A stretch of DNA of 64,000 nucleotides from Kribbella jiaozuonensis (GCF_005233875.1 NZ_SZPZ01000004.1:496001-560000), one strand, 5' to 3'; shown: positions 17,028-25,387, numbered from the stretch's first letter. The notes: generated from the sequence alone by a model not told the origin. Numbers and translations are program-made.

Positions 17028-17819
17028 TCAGCGGGCGGCTCGCTCGATCACCTTGGTGACTGCGGCTGGCTGCGAGACCAGCACCAGGTGGGAGGCGCCG
17101 TCGATCTCGGTGATCGAGGCTCCGGCGCGCTTGGCCATGAACCGTTCCGCGGCCGGCGCGATGGCGTGGTCACCGGTCGGGACGACCGCGTACTTCGGAA
17201 GCGCGGCGGGCGCTGTCTTCTCGACCGGCTCGCTGAACGCGGCGGCCGCGATCGGACGCTGGGCGGCGATCGCCGCGGCTCCGACCCGAGCAGGGATGTC
17301 GGCAGCCAGCACCGGGCCGGCCGTCTTCGGGTTCAGCGCGAGGTCGACGCCACCCGGGTAGCTGATCGTGTAGGTCACCGGACCCAGCTCGCTACCGGGG
17401 AACTGCGAGTTCAGCGCACCCAGCGTCTCGCCCGCCTCGGGGATGAACGCCGCCACGTAGACGAGCGACTTCACGTCCGGGGTGGAGGCCAGCTCGCTGA
17501 CCAGCGCGCCGCTGTACGAGTGCCCGACGAGCACCTTCGGGCCGGGGATCCCGGCGAGTACTCCGCCGAGGTACGAGGTGTCGGACGCGATGCCCCGCAG
17601 CGGTACGGCGGGAGCCACGACGTTGTAGCCGTCGCCCTGGAGCCGGGTGATCACCTGGGACCAGCTGGAGCCGTCGGCGTACGCGCCGTGCAGCAGGACG
17701 ATGGTCGGCTTCGGTTTCGAGACCGAGCTGGTGGCTTGTGCGGTGGTCGCACCGGCGAGCAGCAGGGCTCCGCCGAGAACTGCGAGTAGTAGGTTCCTGA
17801 GCTTCTTCATTGCGGTCAT
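17028..17819 (-). CDS. Secreted alpha/beta hydrolase
   Basis: A 263-residue exported alpha/beta hydrolase. Residues 1-29 form a signal peptide (Lys-Lys start, Leu-rich core, AQA cleavage). The mature domain starts TIVLLHGAYADGSSW, with nucleophile elbow VGHSYSG (Ser101), and ends with DGASHLVLVSQP holding the catalytic His. This pattern matches the family of small secreted or cytosolic hydrolases related to salicylate esterase/hydroxynitrile lyase-like enzymes. The ATG at 17819 overlaps the TGA of the upstream SRPBCC gene (ATGA), which indicates translational coupling; the ATG at 17810 is the alternative. Confidence 0.83.
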   Translation of the reverse strand: MTAMKKLRNLLLAVLGGALLLAGATTAQATSSVSKPKPTIVLLHGAYADGSSWSQVITRLQGDGYNVVAPAVPLRGIASDTSYLGGVLAGIPGPKVLVGHSYSGALVSELASTPDVKSLVYVAAFIPEAGETLGALNSQFPGSELGPVTYTISYPGGVDLALNPKTAGPVLAADIPARVGAAAIAAQRPIAAAAFSEPVEKTAPAALPKYAVVPTGDHAIAPAAERFMAKRAGASITEIDGASHLVLVSQPAAVTKVIERAAR

Positions 17820-18280
17820 GCATCCGAAACAGTGGTGGTGAGGTTGCGGTTCTCGATGGCCTTGACGGTGTTGTCGAAGGCCTTGCGCAGGACGTTCTTG
17901 CCGCCGAGCGCGAACAGGGTGGCCAGCAGGTGGCCCTTGAGGTTCTTGCCTTCGCGGACGATCACGACGTCGATCGAGGTCGTGCCGTCGGCCCGGCGGG
18001 TGAAGGTGTAGGTGTGGCCGGACGCGCCGCCCCAGGTGTTGGAGTCGGTGGTCGTCAGTACGACGTGGTTCAGGTCGGACCAGTCGTAGTGCAGGCGCTC
18101 CCAGACGCCGCCCGAGCCCTCGGTGACATCGGCGTACCCGCGGCCCTGGTCGTGCACCTTCAGGTAGTCGTCGTGGCTGTTGGCGAAGATCTCCGCGCGG
18201 CCCGGACCGAAGTCGGTGAGCGCGGCGACGAACTGCTCCGGCGTCGAGGTGGTGGTCTCGGTGAAGTGGATCGTAGTCAT
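17816..18280 (-). CDS. SRPBCC-fold protein (polyketide cyclase/dehydrase-like)
   Basis: A 154-residue protein with the helix-grip pattern: strand-first N-terminus MTTIHFTETTTSTPEQF, a central segment of alternating strands (VWERLHYDWSDLNHVVLTTTDSNTW), and a long C-terminal helix containing a Lys/Arg-rich stretch. Members bind hydrophobic ligands in a deep pocket. AGGAAC lies upstream of the ATG at 18280. It is the first gene of a two-gene unit with the secreted hydrolase, coupled by an ATGA overlap. The function of the pair is unknown. Confidence 0.72.
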   Translation of the reverse strand: MTTIHFTETTTSTPEQFVAALTDFGPGRAEIFANSHDDYLKVHDQGRGYADVTEGSGGVWERLHYDWSDLNHVVLTTTDSNTWGGASGHTYTFTRRADGTTSIDVVIVREGKNLKGHLLATLFALGGKNVLRKAFDNTVKAIENRNLTTTVSDA

Positions 18281-18393
18281 TTCGGTTCCGTTCCTTGGTT
18301 GGTGATCCGATGGCTCTACTGTTCGGCGTTCGCGGACGCGTCACGCCAGGGGAAACCACGGGTCCGCCCGCGTGCGGCCATCGATGCGTCGGC

Positions 18394-18411
18394 ACGTGCG
18401 TGGGCGCACGT
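18394..18411. promoter_or_regulatory. Palindrome in the divergent gap 18281-18471
   Basis: ACGTGCG (18394-18400) and CGCACGT (18405-18411) pair around four bases. It sits midway between divergent genes and could be an operator or a leader hairpin. No known regulator consensus matches. Confidence 0.3.
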
Positions 18412-18471
18412 CACGGGGCCAGGGATTGCAACGGGCGCGAAGGGAGCGGTGCAGGGGCGATCGTCGATGGC

Positions 18472-19212
18472 ATGAACACCAACCGGAAAACCCTGGCGAA
18501 CGCTCGCCGCGTGCAACTCAACGACCGGGCCGACCTGGCTCGTCTGACCGCCGTACCGCAGCCGCGCACGGACCTCGTTGCCCGGCTCGCCACCGTTCCC
18601 GGCCTGGTCCGCCCCGGCGTCGCGCACTGGGACATGAAGGAGCGCCTCCCGCTGCACCCGCTCTCGGTGGAGAACGCGTACGGCGACCCGCGGCTGCTGC
18701 CCGACCTCGGTGCCGCTGCTGTGGATTTCGCCCGGCGCATGGGCGTCGAGGTCGTCGTCGGCGCCGAGACCGGCGGTATCCCGCTCGCGACCGCCGTCGC
18801 GCTCGCCGCGGGCCTCCCGTTCGCGTTCGTACGCAAGCCCGGGTACGTCGGCCACGAGGACCATGAGCCGAGCGTCCGCGGTGCCGCCGTCGCCGGCCGT
18901 CGGGTGCTGCTCGTCGATGACGCCGTCTCCTCCGGCGGCGCGCTCGAGGCGTTCGCGGACGAACTGCAGGCCGAGGGCGCGATCCTGGTCGGCGCCTTCA
19001 CGCTGGTCGACATGCGCGACGTCGCCACCTCGGTCGCGCCGATCGCCAAGACCCTCCCGATCGAAGCAGTCGCCACGTACCTCGAGGTCCTCGACGCCGC
19101 CACCGATCACGGCGTACTCGATCCGGCCGTTCACCGCCTCGCCGTCGACGCCCTGGTCAACCACTGGTCGAACGACGACCCCCGCTGGTCCCTGCTCGAC
19201 CATGCCGCCTGA
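18472..19212 (+). CDS. PRPP-dependent phosphoribosyltransferase, orotate PRTase-like
   Basis: A 246-residue protein with a type I PRTase domain. The PRPP loop is VLLVDDAVSSGGA (about residues 143-155). Upstream is GAETGGIPLATAVALAAGLPFAFVRKPGYVGHEDHE, a hood and flexible-loop pattern most like orotate phosphoribosyltransferase. It carries about 60 extra N-terminal residues compared with PyrE, so it may be a paralogue with another base substrate. No pyrimidine genes are nearby. The ATG at 18472 has only a weak upstream purine stretch. A 10-bp tandem repeat runs through its stop codon. Confidence 0.75.
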   Translation: MNTNRKTLANARRVQLNDRADLARLTAVPQPRTDLVARLATVPGLVRPGVAHWDMKERLPLHPLSVENAYGDPRLLPDLGAAAVDFARRMGVEVVVGAETGGIPLATAVALAAGLPFAFVRKPGYVGHEDHEPSVRGAAVAGRRVLLVDDAVSSGGALEAFADELQAEGAILVGAFTLVDMRDVATSVAPIAKTLPIEAVATYLEVLDAATDHGVLDPAVHRLAVDALVNHWSNDDPRWSLLDHAA

Positions 19213-19233
19213 GGCCGCCTGAGGCTGCCTGAG
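19204..19233 (+). repeat. Three copies of a 10-bp tandem repeat across a stop codon
   Basis: GCCGCCTGAG occurs at 19204-19213 and 19214-19223, with a one-base variant at 19224-19233. The TGA of the PRTase gene is in the first copy. The 10-base period means each extra copy puts a stop in a new frame. Probably slippage. Confidence 0.6.
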
Positions 19234-19255
19234 CCGGTTTGTCCGCAGGCCCCGG

Positions 19256-19261
19256 TAGGGT
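19256..19261 (+). promoter_or_regulatory. -10 box TAGGGT, seven bases before the DNA ligase GTG
   Basis: TAGGGT plus a 7-base spacer leads straight to the GTG at 19269, the geometry of a leaderless start. It supports this start over the upstream in-frame TTG at 19239. Confidence 0.45.
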
Positions 19262-19268
19262 CCTGGCC

Positions 19269-21257
19269 GTGGACGTTGGGGAGCGGATTCAGGAACTTGC
19301 CGATCAGATCGTCGTACTGCGGGACGCCTACTACCGCGGTTCGCCGACGGTGGCCGACGCGGAGTACGACGCGATCGAGGACGAGCTACGGTCACTGATC
19401 GAGGCCAACCCGGAGCTCGCGCCGGACCCGAACCCGCTGGAGCAGGTGGGCGCACCGACCGTGCTGCACGCCCCGGTCCGGCACTCGCGGCCGATGCTGT
19501 CGCTGGAGAAGGCGACCCGGCCCGAGCAGGTCGAGGCGTTCTTCAGCCGCTTCCCCGGCCAGTCGGTCGTCGTGATGCCGAAGCTGGACGGGCTGTCACT
19601 CGCCCTCGTCTACGAGAACGGCCGCCTGGCCCGAGCGGTCACTCGCGGCGACGGGACGACCGGCGACGACGTGACGCCGCTGGTGCGGGCGCTCACCGAC
19701 GGAGTCCCGGCCAAGCTCGACGTCCAGGACCGTGTCGAGGTGCGGGGTGAAGCGGTCATGCTGCGCTCGACCTTCGCCGCCTACAACGCTGCCCACCCCG
19801 ACAAACCGCTGATCAACCCTCGGAACGCCGCCGCCGGCACGCTGCGCGCCAAGGACCCGGCGACCGTCGCCGAGCGGCGCCTGCAGTTCCTCGCCTTCGA
19901 TCTCCTCAGCGACCAGGCCGAGGCCGATCTGGAAGAGGCGCTGCAGACGATGGGATTCACCGTCGCCGACATGCGGCACTGCGACGACGCCGCCGCGGCG
20001 CAGGCGGTCATCACCACGATCGAGCAGCAGCGCAACGAGCTCGACTACGACCTCGACGGCGCCGTACTGCGGTTGGCCGATCGTGACGCGTTCGCCGCCG
20101 CGGGCACCCGGTCGAGCTCCCCCCGCGGCGCGCTGGCCTTCAAGTTCGCCGCCGAGGAGAAAACGACCGTCCTGGCCGACGTGGTCTGGGACGTCGGGAA
20201 AACCGGCAAGATCGCGCCGGTGGCCTGGCTCGAGCCGGTCTTCGTCGGCGGTACGACGGTCACGCGCGCAACCCTGGCCAACCAGGAGGTGATCCGCGCC
20301 CGCGACATCAAGATCGGCGACACGGTCCTGGTCCGTCGGGCCGGCGACGTGATCCCGTTCGTGGCCGGCGTACTCGACGCGTCCAAGCGGACCGGCGAGG
20401 AGCAGGACATCGTGCCTCCGGTCGTCTGCCCGTCGTGCGGCTTCCCGCTGACCGAGCAGGGCAACAGCCGCGAGCTGTTCTGCACGAACGTCTCCTGCCC
20501 GGCCCAGACCGTACGGCGGCTGATCCACTGGGCGTCCCGCGCCGCGGCCGACATCGACGCGATCGGCGGGGTCTGGATCGAGCGGCTGGCCGAGGCAGGG
20601 ATCCTCGAGAACCCGTCGGACTTCTACCACCTGACCGCCGAGCGGCTGCTGGAGTTCGACCGGATCGGCGAGATCTCGGCGGCCCGGATGATCGAGTCGA
20701 TCGACGCCAGCCGCCAGGTCGGCCTCCGCCGGGCCATGATCGGCCTCGCGATCCCGATGGCCTCCGAGGGCACGGCGGCCCGGCTGTGCCGCGCGGGCTT
20801 CGGCTCGCTCGAGGCAGTGGCCGACGCGGGCGAGGAGGGGCTCGTCGCGGTGGACGACATCGGCCCGAAGGTCGCGGCCTCGCTGATCGAGCATCTGACC
20901 CGGCTGCGCCCGGAGCTCGAGCGGCTGCGGGAGGCCGGCGTATCGCTCGACGTACGCGAGGAAGACCTGCCGCCGGTCGTTGCCGCGGGTGCGCCGCTGG
21001 CGGGCAAGACCGTGGTTGTGACCGGCTCGATCAGTGATCCGCGCTCGGGTGAGAAGGTCGCGCGGCCGGCGTTCCAGCGACTCTGCGAGAAGGCCGGCGC
21101 GACCATCGCCTCGTCGGTCTCGGCCAGCACCGACTTCCTCATCACCGGCGCCGACGTCGGCGCCGCCAAACTCACCAAGGCCGAGAAGCTCGGCGTCACC
21201 GTCGTCGACCAGTCCGAGATCTGGCAACAACTCCAGGCGGCCGATCTCCTCAACTAG
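19269..21257 (+). CDS. ligA: NAD-dependent DNA ligase, divergent LigA
   Basis: A 662-residue NAD-dependent ligase that seals nicked DNA. Domain order: Ia (YYRGSPTVADAEYD, NMN binding), adenylation domain with catalytic Lys105 in MPKLDG, RGDGTTGDDVT, VEVRGEAVM and NPRNAAAGTLR, the OB fold (KTGKIAPVAWLEPV), a four-Cys zinc finger (CPSCG...CTNVSCP), helix-hairpin-helix repeats, and a C-terminal BRCT domain (GKTVVVTGSI). It differs from canonical LigA at several signature positions (MPKLDG for EPKxDG, GDDVT for GEDVT, DLDGAVLRL for IDGVVIKV). That suggests a second, paralogous ligase rather than the housekeeping copy. The start is supported by the TAGGGT-7-GTG geometry. Confidence 0.88.
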   Translation: MDVGERIQELADQIVVLRDAYYRGSPTVADAEYDAIEDELRSLIEANPELAPDPNPLEQVGAPTVLHAPVRHSRPMLSLEKATRPEQVEAFFSRFPGQSVVVMPKLDGLSLALVYENGRLARAVTRGDGTTGDDVTPLVRALTDGVPAKLDVQDRVEVRGEAVMLRSTFAAYNAAHPDKPLINPRNAAAGTLRAKDPATVAERRLQFLAFDLLSDQAEADLEEALQTMGFTVADMRHCDDAAAAQAVITTIEQQRNELDYDLDGAVLRLADRDAFAAAGTRSSSPRGALAFKFAAEEKTTVLADVVWDVGKTGKIAPVAWLEPVFVGGTTVTRATLANQEVIRARDIKIGDTVLVRRAGDVIPFVAGVLDASKRTGEEQDIVPPVVCPSCGFPLTEQGNSRELFCTNVSCPAQTVRRLIHWASRAAADIDAIGGVWIERLAEAGILENPSDFYHLTAERLLEFDRIGEISAARMIESIDASRQVGLRRAMIGLAIPMASEGTAARLCRAGFGSLEAVADAGEEGLVAVDDIGPKVAASLIEHLTRLRPELERLREAGVSLDVREEDLPPVVAAGAPLAGKTVVVTGSISDPRSGEKVARPAFQRLCEKAGATIASSVSASTDFLITGADVGAAKLTKAEKLGVTVVDQSEIWQQLQAADLLN

Positions 21258-21268
21258 ACCTAGGTGGT

Positions 21269-21309
21269 GTCCGGTTCCTGACAGCACGCTGGCGTACGGC
21301 GTGCCGGAC
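21269..21309 (+). terminator. Nested hairpin after the DNA ligase
   Basis: GTCCGG (21269-21274) pairs with CCGGAC (21304-21309), and an inner GCACGC/GCGTGC pair lies within. It begins 12 bases past the ligase stop and just before the next gene. Confidence 0.45.
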
Positions 21310-21325
21310 GGGAAAGGGTTGAGGT

Positions 21326-23395
21326 ATGACGGACAAGCACCGTGAAGCGACCGGCTTTCAGGAGCAAGCGCCGTACGACGAATCGATCGACCTGCGCACC
21401 GATTTCGTCATGGTCTACGGCCTCAACGACACGACAGCGCAGCGCATCGCCCGGTGGCGGGAGGCCGGGTACCGCGTCCACTTGATGACCGGCATCTCGT
21501 GGGGCACGTACCAGGACTACCTGGACGGGCGGTGGGACGGCACGGATCACTGGGCCGACGCTCAGACGACGGGCGACGGCAAGCCGATCCTGCACGGTCA
21601 CAGCACCGACATCCCGTACATGGTCCCGACATTCAGCTTCACCGAGTACCTCGTCCAGAAGCTCCGCCCGATCATCGAGCTCGGCGTCGAAGGCATCCAC
21701 CTCGAGGAGCCCGAGTTCTGGGCGCGGGCCGGGTACTCGGAGTCGTTCAAGCGCGAGTGGCAGGCGTTCTTCAAGGAGCCGTGGCAGCCGCCGCACAGCA
21801 GTCCCGAAGCGCACTTCCGCGCTGGGCAGCTCAAGCAGCATCTGCTGTCCCGCAGCCTCGACCGGGTCACGTCCGTACTGCGCGACGATGCCCTCCAGCA
21901 GGGCCGCGACGTGCACTTCTACGTCCCGACCCACAGCCTGCTGAACTACACGCAGTGGCAGATCATCAGCCCCGAATCCCGCCTCCGGACGCTCCCCTCG
22001 ATCGACGGCGCCATCGCCCAGGTGTGGACCGGCACCTCCCGCACGCCGAACGTGTACGCCGGAGTCGTCGCCGAGCGCACCTTCGAGACGGCGTACCTGG
22101 AATACGGCATCGCGCAGGATCTGACCCGCGGTACCGACCGGCGGATGTGGTTCCTGCACGACCCGATCGAGGACCACCCGGACCGCACCTGGGAGGACTA
22201 CCTCGCGAACTACCAGCGCACCCTGATCGCGTCGCTGCTGCACCCGGGCGTCTCGCGGTACGAGGTGGCGCCGTGGCCGAACCGGATCTTCAACCGGCCG
22301 TACCTGCGCGAGGGGACCGACGAGCGAGAGCTCATCCCGCCGGACACGGCCACGAGCTACCTGATCGCGATGAACAGCCTGCGCGATCTGGACCAGCCGG
22401 ACGTGCGGTGGGATCAGGAGGGGCCGCGGATCGGGATCGCGCTGTCGGACACCGCGATGTTCCAGCGCTGGTCGCCTGGTGGTGAGAGCGGTCATTACGA
22501 CGGTCTGCAGGATGCGCTGGCGCTGGAGGGCCGGGAGCAGCTGCACTTCTCGGACTTCTACGGTCTCGCGTTGCCGCCGCTGTTCGACGGGCAGCGGGTC
22601 GCGCCGGTGCAGTTGGAGAACGTGATCGACACACCGGATGCGCTGGACGATGTCGACGTACTCGTCCTGAGCTACGAGTTCCAGAAGCCGCTGGCGCCGA
22701 GCATCCACTACGCGCTGGCCGGGTGGGTGAACCGCGGCGGCAGTCTTTTGTACGTCGGCGACGGCGCGGATCCGTACCACGAGATCCGATCCTGGTGGAC
22801 GGGTCGGTACGAGACCTGCGCCGACCACCTGGCCGAGGCGCTCGGCGCGGACCGGGACGGTATCCAGTGGATCGGGAAGGGCCGGGTCCGCTTCCTGCCG
22901 GTCCGGCCGGCCGAGTTCACCGAGTCGCCGGAACGCGCCGCCGAGCTGGTTGCGGCCATCCGCGAGCTGGCCGAGGCCGGTGGTCATACGTGGCAGTCGA
23001 CGAACTGGTTGTCGGTGCGGCGTGGTCCGTACCTGATCGGGGCCGTGCTGGACGGGAACCATGTTGTCGAGGGCAACTACCTTGACCTGCTCGATCCGGG
23101 GCTGGGCATCGTCCAGCGGCGGGAACTGGGCCCGGGGCAACTGACTTGGTTGCGTGATCTCAGCTATGACTCGCAGCCGCTGCTCGCCTCGGCCGGACGG
23201 GTCGTGGACTGGGTCTCCGACGAGGGCGGCATCAGCTTCACCTGCGAGGCGCCGCGTGGCGTCCAGGTCACCACCGCGCTGCGCGTGCCAACCGAGCCGA
23301 CAGCTGTGAGCACGGAGTACGAGTACGACGCGGGCGTGATTTGGCTGCATCATCCTGGCGAACCGGGCGGGACCCGCGTAGAAATCAGGTTATGA
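21326..23395 (+). CDS. Unrecognised cytoplasmic glycosidase-like protein
   Basis: A 689-residue protein without a signal peptide. I do not recognise its exact family. The N-terminal 330 residues look like a TIM barrel: alternating strands and helices, with a HLEEPEFWARAG motif near residue 130 where a catalytic Glu could sit, and Trp/Tyr-rich loops. Residues of about 370-530 resemble the Rossmann-like trimerisation domain of GH42-type enzymes (DVDVLVLSYEFQKP, WVNRGGSLLYVGDGADPY). The C-terminal part is beta-rich. The next gene, a sugar-phosphatase-like HAD protein, overlaps by ATGA, so the two are made together, probably in intracellular sugar processing. A ribosome site (GAGG) lies before the ATG. 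Confidence 0.7.
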   Translation: MTDKHREATGFQEQAPYDESIDLRTDFVMVYGLNDTTAQRIARWREAGYRVHLMTGISWGTYQDYLDGRWDGTDHWADAQTTGDGKPILHGHSTDIPYMVPTFSFTEYLVQKLRPIIELGVEGIHLEEPEFWARAGYSESFKREWQAFFKEPWQPPHSSPEAHFRAGQLKQHLLSRSLDRVTSVLRDDALQQGRDVHFYVPTHSLLNYTQWQIISPESRLRTLPSIDGAIAQVWTGTSRTPNVYAGVVAERTFETAYLEYGIAQDLTRGTDRRMWFLHDPIEDHPDRTWEDYLANYQRTLIASLLHPGVSRYEVAPWPNRIFNRPYLREGTDERELIPPDTATSYLIAMNSLRDLDQPDVRWDQEGPRIGIALSDTAMFQRWSPGGESGHYDGLQDALALEGREQLHFSDFYGLALPPLFDGQRVAPVQLENVIDTPDALDDVDVLVLSYEFQKPLAPSIHYALAGWVNRGGSLLYVGDGADPYHEIRSWWTGRYETCADHLAEALGADRDGIQWIGKGRVRFLPVRPAEFTESPERAAELVAAIRELAEAGGHTWQSTNWLSVRRGPYLIGAVLDGNHVVEGNYLDLLDPGLGIVQRRELGPGQLTWLRDLSYDSQPLLASAGRVVDWVSDEGGISFTCEAPRGVQVTTALRVPTEPTAVSTEYEYDAGVIWLHHPGEPGGTRVEIRL

Positions 23396-24036
23396 CTGAT
23401 GCGGTTGTCTTCGACCTCGACGGAGTCCTGATCGACTCCGAGCCGCTGTGGGACGACGTACGACGAGGTGTCGTGGCGTCCGCAGGCCGGGACTGGCCCG
23501 CGGACGCCACGGAAGCCTTGCAGGGTATGAGTACGCCGGAGTGGGCGGCGTACCTGACCGATGTGGTCGGCGTACCCGGGCCAGCTGAGGACGTGGCGGC
23601 CAGCGTGATCGACGAGATGGTGACGCGGTATCGGTCGGAGCTGCCGCTGTTGCCGGGCGCGGTCGAGGCGGTGCAGCGGCTCGCTCGCGATTGGCCGTTG
23701 GGGCTCGCATCGTCGTCACCTCGACGGCTGATCGACGCCGTGCTGGAGGCCGCTCAGCTCACTGACCACTTCCGCGTCACGCTCTCGACCGAGGAGGTCG
23801 AGGCGGGCAAGCCCTCCCCCGCGGTCTACAACGAGGTGGTACGGCGACTTGGGGTCGATGCGTCCCGGGTCGTTGCGATCGAGGACTCCAGCAACGGACT
23901 GCGCTCGGCGGCGGCGGCCGGGCTGCGGGTGATCGCAGTACCGAATGCGAACTACCCGCCGGCGAAGGACGCGCTCGCGCTGGCTGACGTCGTCGTGCAT
24001 TCGCTCGACGAGGTGACCACAGGCCTCGTCGGCTAG
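23392..24036 (+). CDS. HAD superfamily hydrolase, beta-phosphoglucomutase-like
   Basis: A 214-residue HAD protein. Motif I is FDLDGVLIDSEPLW (nucleophile Asp8, acid Asp10), motif II is LASSSPRR, motif III is the Lys in EAGKPSPAVY, and motif IV is AIEDSSNGLRSAAAAG. The four-helix cap follows motif I as in beta-phosphoglucomutase and 2-deoxyglucose-6-phosphatase. It likely acts on a sugar phosphate. Its ATG overlaps the TGA of the glycosidase-like gene (ATGA), so translation is coupled. Its stop overlaps by 4 bases the convergent conserved gene at 24033. Confidence 0.87.
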   Translation: MTDAVVFDLDGVLIDSEPLWDDVRRGVVASAGRDWPADATEALQGMSTPEWAAYLTDVVGVPGPAEDVAASVIDEMVTRYRSELPLLPGAVEAVQRLARDWPLGLASSSPRRLIDAVLEAAQLTDHFRVTLSTEEVEAGKPSPAVYNEVVRRLGVDASRVVAIEDSSNGLRSAAAAGLRVIAVPNANYPPAKDALALADVVVHSLDEVTTGLVG

Positions 24037-24431
24037 AGCGCGCGAACCCGGTTGTTGCGGGGGTTGTGCTCGAGCTCGACCAGGCCGAGGGCTTCGAGGA
24101 CAGGTGGGACGTAGTTGGCGAAGCGGCCGCGGTAGCCCTTGCGGAGGCCGTACCAGCCGCCGAGCGGGTTGTCCTCCGAGCGCGCCCAGGCCTCGACCGT
24201 GCCCGGTGCGGCCGGCTTCTGCTCGTCGGCGTTGCCGAGCGGCATCCAGTCGCCGTACGCCTTCAGCATCGCGTGCAGGTCGTCGATACAGCGCACGTCG
24301 TAGCTGAGCTTGGTCGAACCCACCTGGCAGACGAGAGCCGTCTCGTCGCGATACACCTGGTACTGCGAGCTGCCTGGCGGCGTGGTCAGCACCCACGGAT
24401 CCGCCGCCGTCCCCGAACCTTGTACGTCCAT
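24033..24431 (-). CDS. Conserved hypothetical protein (132 aa)
   Basis: I do not recognise a named domain. It is a soluble 132-residue protein with an N-terminal DPWVLTTPPGSSQYQVYRDE stretch, a central DDLHAMLKAYGDWMPLGNADEQKPA and a basic C-terminus (RGRFANYVPPVLEALGLVELEHNPRNNRVRAL) that looks helical. Small actinobacterial proteins of this shape are common and uncharacterised. GGGGGAG precedes the ATG at 24431. It is divergent from the ArsR gene, and the palindromic site at 24457-24480 lies between them, so the ArsR protein may control both. Confidence 0.72.
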   Translation of the reverse strand: MDVQGSGTAADPWVLTTPPGSSQYQVYRDETALVCQVGSTKLSYDVRCIDDLHAMLKAYGDWMPLGNADEQKPAAPGTVEAWARSEDNPLGGWYGLRKGYRGRFANYVPPVLEALGLVELEHNPRNNRVRAL

Positions 24432-24455
24432 GACTCCCCCTGTTGGTCCACTTTC

Positions 24456-24480
24456 GGTTACCGTAACACTCAAGTTACCG
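24456..24480. promoter_or_regulatory. Candidate ArsR operator between divergent genes
   Basis: GTTAC-C-GTAAC (24457-24467) is a perfect inverted repeat with a one-base centre. A further GTTACCG half-site lies at 24474-24480, 17 bases from the first GTTACCG. AT-rich inverted repeats directly before an ArsR gene are the usual autoregulatory operator. Confidence 0.6.
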
Positions 24481-24496
24481 AGATGGGAGTCTGCCA

Positions 24497-24817
24497 GTGG
24501 AACCGCGTGAGGCTGCGCCCGCACTCGACGCGCTGGGCGATGCGAACCGGCGGGCGATCGTCGAGATCCTCGGCAGCGGCGCGCTGTCGGTCCGGCAGAT
24601 CGCCGAGCAGTTGCCGATCAGCAGGCCGGCCGTGTCGCGGCACCTGCGGCTGCTGAAGGACGCCGGGCTCGTGAGCGACGTACCGGATGGGAATCGACGG
24701 GTGTATCAGCTGCGCGAGGAGGGCGTGGACGCTGTTCGCGCGTACTTCGCCGAGGTGTGGGGGTCGGCCGCAACCCGGTTCCGGATCGTTGCCGAGAACA
24801 CTTCGGAGGAGCGATGA
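24497..24817 (+). CDS. ArsR family winged-helix repressor
   Basis: A 106-residue regulator with the ArsR winged HTH: ALGDANRRAIVEILGSGALSVRQIAEQL, the recognition helix ISRPAVSRHLRLLKDAG, and a wing with DGNRRVYQL. There is no Cys/His metal site, so it is not a metal sensor of the classic type. It belongs with repressors that pair with SRPBCC/AHSA1 proteins. The GTG at 24497 has GGGAG 7-8 bases upstream. It overlaps the AHSA1 gene by ATGA. A perfect inverted repeat stands in its promoter region. Confidence 0.88.
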   Translation: MEPREAAPALDALGDANRRAIVEILGSGALSVRQIAEQLPISRPAVSRHLRLLKDAGLVSDVPDGNRRVYQLREEGVDAVRAYFAEVWGSAATRFRIVAENTSEER

Positions 24818-25242
24818 TCGAGCCGCTGGTGGTCGAGTTCGAGGTGGATGCGTCGGTCCCCCATGCGTTTGACGTGTGGACGCGTAAGTGTGCGAGTTGG
24901 TGGCCGAGCGGTCACACCGTCAGTGGTGATCCGGCGGCGATCAGCTTCGAACCGCAGTCCGGCGGGCGGATCGTCGAGACCGGGCCGGACGGCGCGGAGC
25001 ACCTCTGGGGCGAGATCCTCGAGTGGGAGCCGCCGGGACGGTTGCGATTCCTCTGGCATCTCTTCTTCGACCGCAGCGAGGCGACCGAGGTCGAGATCAC
25101 GTTCAGCCCGCGCGGCGACGGCACCGTCGTACGCCTCGAACAAACCGGCTGGGACAACCTCGGTCCGGCCGGTCCCCCACGTCGCGAACGCACGGGTACT
25201 GCGTGGGCGACTATCACGTCCCGCTATATCGCCGCCCTATAG
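24814..25242 (+). CDS. AHSA1/SRPBCC domain protein
   Basis: A 142-residue AHSA1-type SRPBCC protein. It starts EFEVDASVPHAFDVWTRKCASWWPSGHTVSG and contains GGRIVETGPDGAEHLWGEILEWEPPGRLRFLWH and GDGTVVRLEQTGWDNLG, the standard order of the activator-of-Hsp90 homology fold. Members bind small ligands; the ArsR-AHSA1 pair is a widespread two-gene unit of unknown physiology. The ATG lies inside the ATGA overlap with the ArsR gene, so translation is coupled. Confidence 0.87.
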   Translation: MIEPLVVEFEVDASVPHAFDVWTRKCASWWPSGHTVSGDPAAISFEPQSGGRIVETGPDGAEHLWGEILEWEPPGRLRFLWHLFFDRSEATEVEITFSPRGDGTVVRLEQTGWDNLGPAGPPRRERTGTAWATITSRYIAAL

Positions 25243-25311
25243 AACCGTTGGCCTCCCCCACGATTGCCCGATTTCCCCTTGTTTGCCGTACATACGAGCA
25301 CCGCACCAATT

Positions 25312-25328
25312 CGGTTCAGTGTGAACCG
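25312..25328. promoter_or_regulatory. Palindrome upstream of the secreted RTX-like gene
   Basis: CGGTTCA (25312-25318) and TGAACCG (25322-25328) are perfect arms around GTG, 60 bases before the start codon. Size and position fit a dimeric repressor site. Confidence 0.45.
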
Positions 25329-25387
25329 GTCGGCGTCGGCGCCCGTGTAGGGCCCATACATTCGTGAACCACAGGGGAGAAAGCATC

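Noticed and set aside
21260..23353. Minus-strand frame opposite the glycosidase-like gene
   Set aside because: Composition of a shadow; the plus frame has a ribosome site and ATGA coupling to the HAD gene.
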